A stretch of 25,525 nucleotides of DNA from JBILVQ01 sp044370375 (lineage in GTDB: Bacteria; Bacteroidota; Bacteroidia; UBA4408): positions 1 through 25,525 of the forward strand of contig JBILVQ010000014.1 in NCBI GenBank assembly GCA_044370375.1, in the 5' to 3' direction. Positions 25,504-25,525 of the stretch are shown one piece after another; within the stretch, counting starts at the first letter, position 1, and the number at the start of each line of letters is the position of its first letter. The position numbers and the translations under genes were made by a program. The notes under the pieces are model-generated. The model ran no database searches. It was not told the origin of the DNA and was given only the letters and a program-made list of their open reading frames with translations.

Positions 25504-25525
25504 ATGCGTGGTTTTAAAACGAGGT
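25504..25525 (+). CDS. Possible start of the next gene (seven codons visible)
   Basis: An ATG at 25504, with AGGA seven bases upstream (25498-25501), is 14 bases past the receptor stop and is open to the window edge, beginning MRGFKTR. The spacing suggests a cotranscribed gene, perhaps part of a thiamine uptake or salvage operon. The visible part is too short to identify. Confidence 0.3.

Overview
The window is about 25.5 kb of chromosomal DNA from a member of the Bacteroidota, probably an aerobic one. The evidence is a type IX secretion (T9SS) substrate with a C-terminal sorting domain, a PorW/SprE-type T9SS lipoprotein, an alternative complex III (ACIII) operon in the order actABCDEF followed by cytochrome oxidase subunits II and I, a TonB-dependent receptor, weak or absent Shine-Dalgarno sequences, and repeated matches to the Bacteroidota -7 promoter element TAnnTTTG. 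The sequence does not let me name a genus.

Layout. Positions 1-2777 (minus strand) hold the 5' part of a large surface protein that runs off the window edge and a complete T9SS substrate with PKD/Ig-like modules. A family 7 aldehyde dehydrogenase follows on the plus strand (2995-4551). It converges on porW/sprE (4588-7221, minus) across a near-perfect palindromic terminator. A plus-strand cluster follows: an M23 peptidase, dxr (start and stop overlapping by 4 bases) and rseP (7353-10720). From 22623 down to 11445 (minus) there is one long respiratory operon, actA-actB-actC-actD-actE-actF-coxB-coxA, with gaps of 9-48 bases. It ends at a clear hairpin terminator that lies directly in front of a small outer-membrane-barrel gene (10721-11383). 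Divergent from actA is a TPP riboswitch (about 22897-22976) upstream of a TonB-dependent receptor (23030-25489).

How the genes work together. ActA-F would oxidise menaquinol in the cytoplasmic membrane and pass electrons through periplasmic c-hemes to the CuA site of CoxB and then to the heme-copper site of CoxA. Oxidase subunits III and IV are not in this window. The TPP-controlled receptor is best read as an outer-membrane importer for thiamine or a precursor. PorW and the sorting-domain protein belong to the T9SS export route. Dxr is a step of non-mevalonate isoprenoid synthesis, and RseP is an intramembrane protease.

Most of the content belongs to recognisable families, and I see no wholly unknown multi-gene system. 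The most interesting points are a 9-bp alternative pairing that could make the TPP riboswitch a terminator/antiterminator switch, a mono-heme domain fused to the pentaheme ActA, a C2-like module in the T9SS substrate, and the oxidase-operon terminator placed as the leader of the barrel gene.
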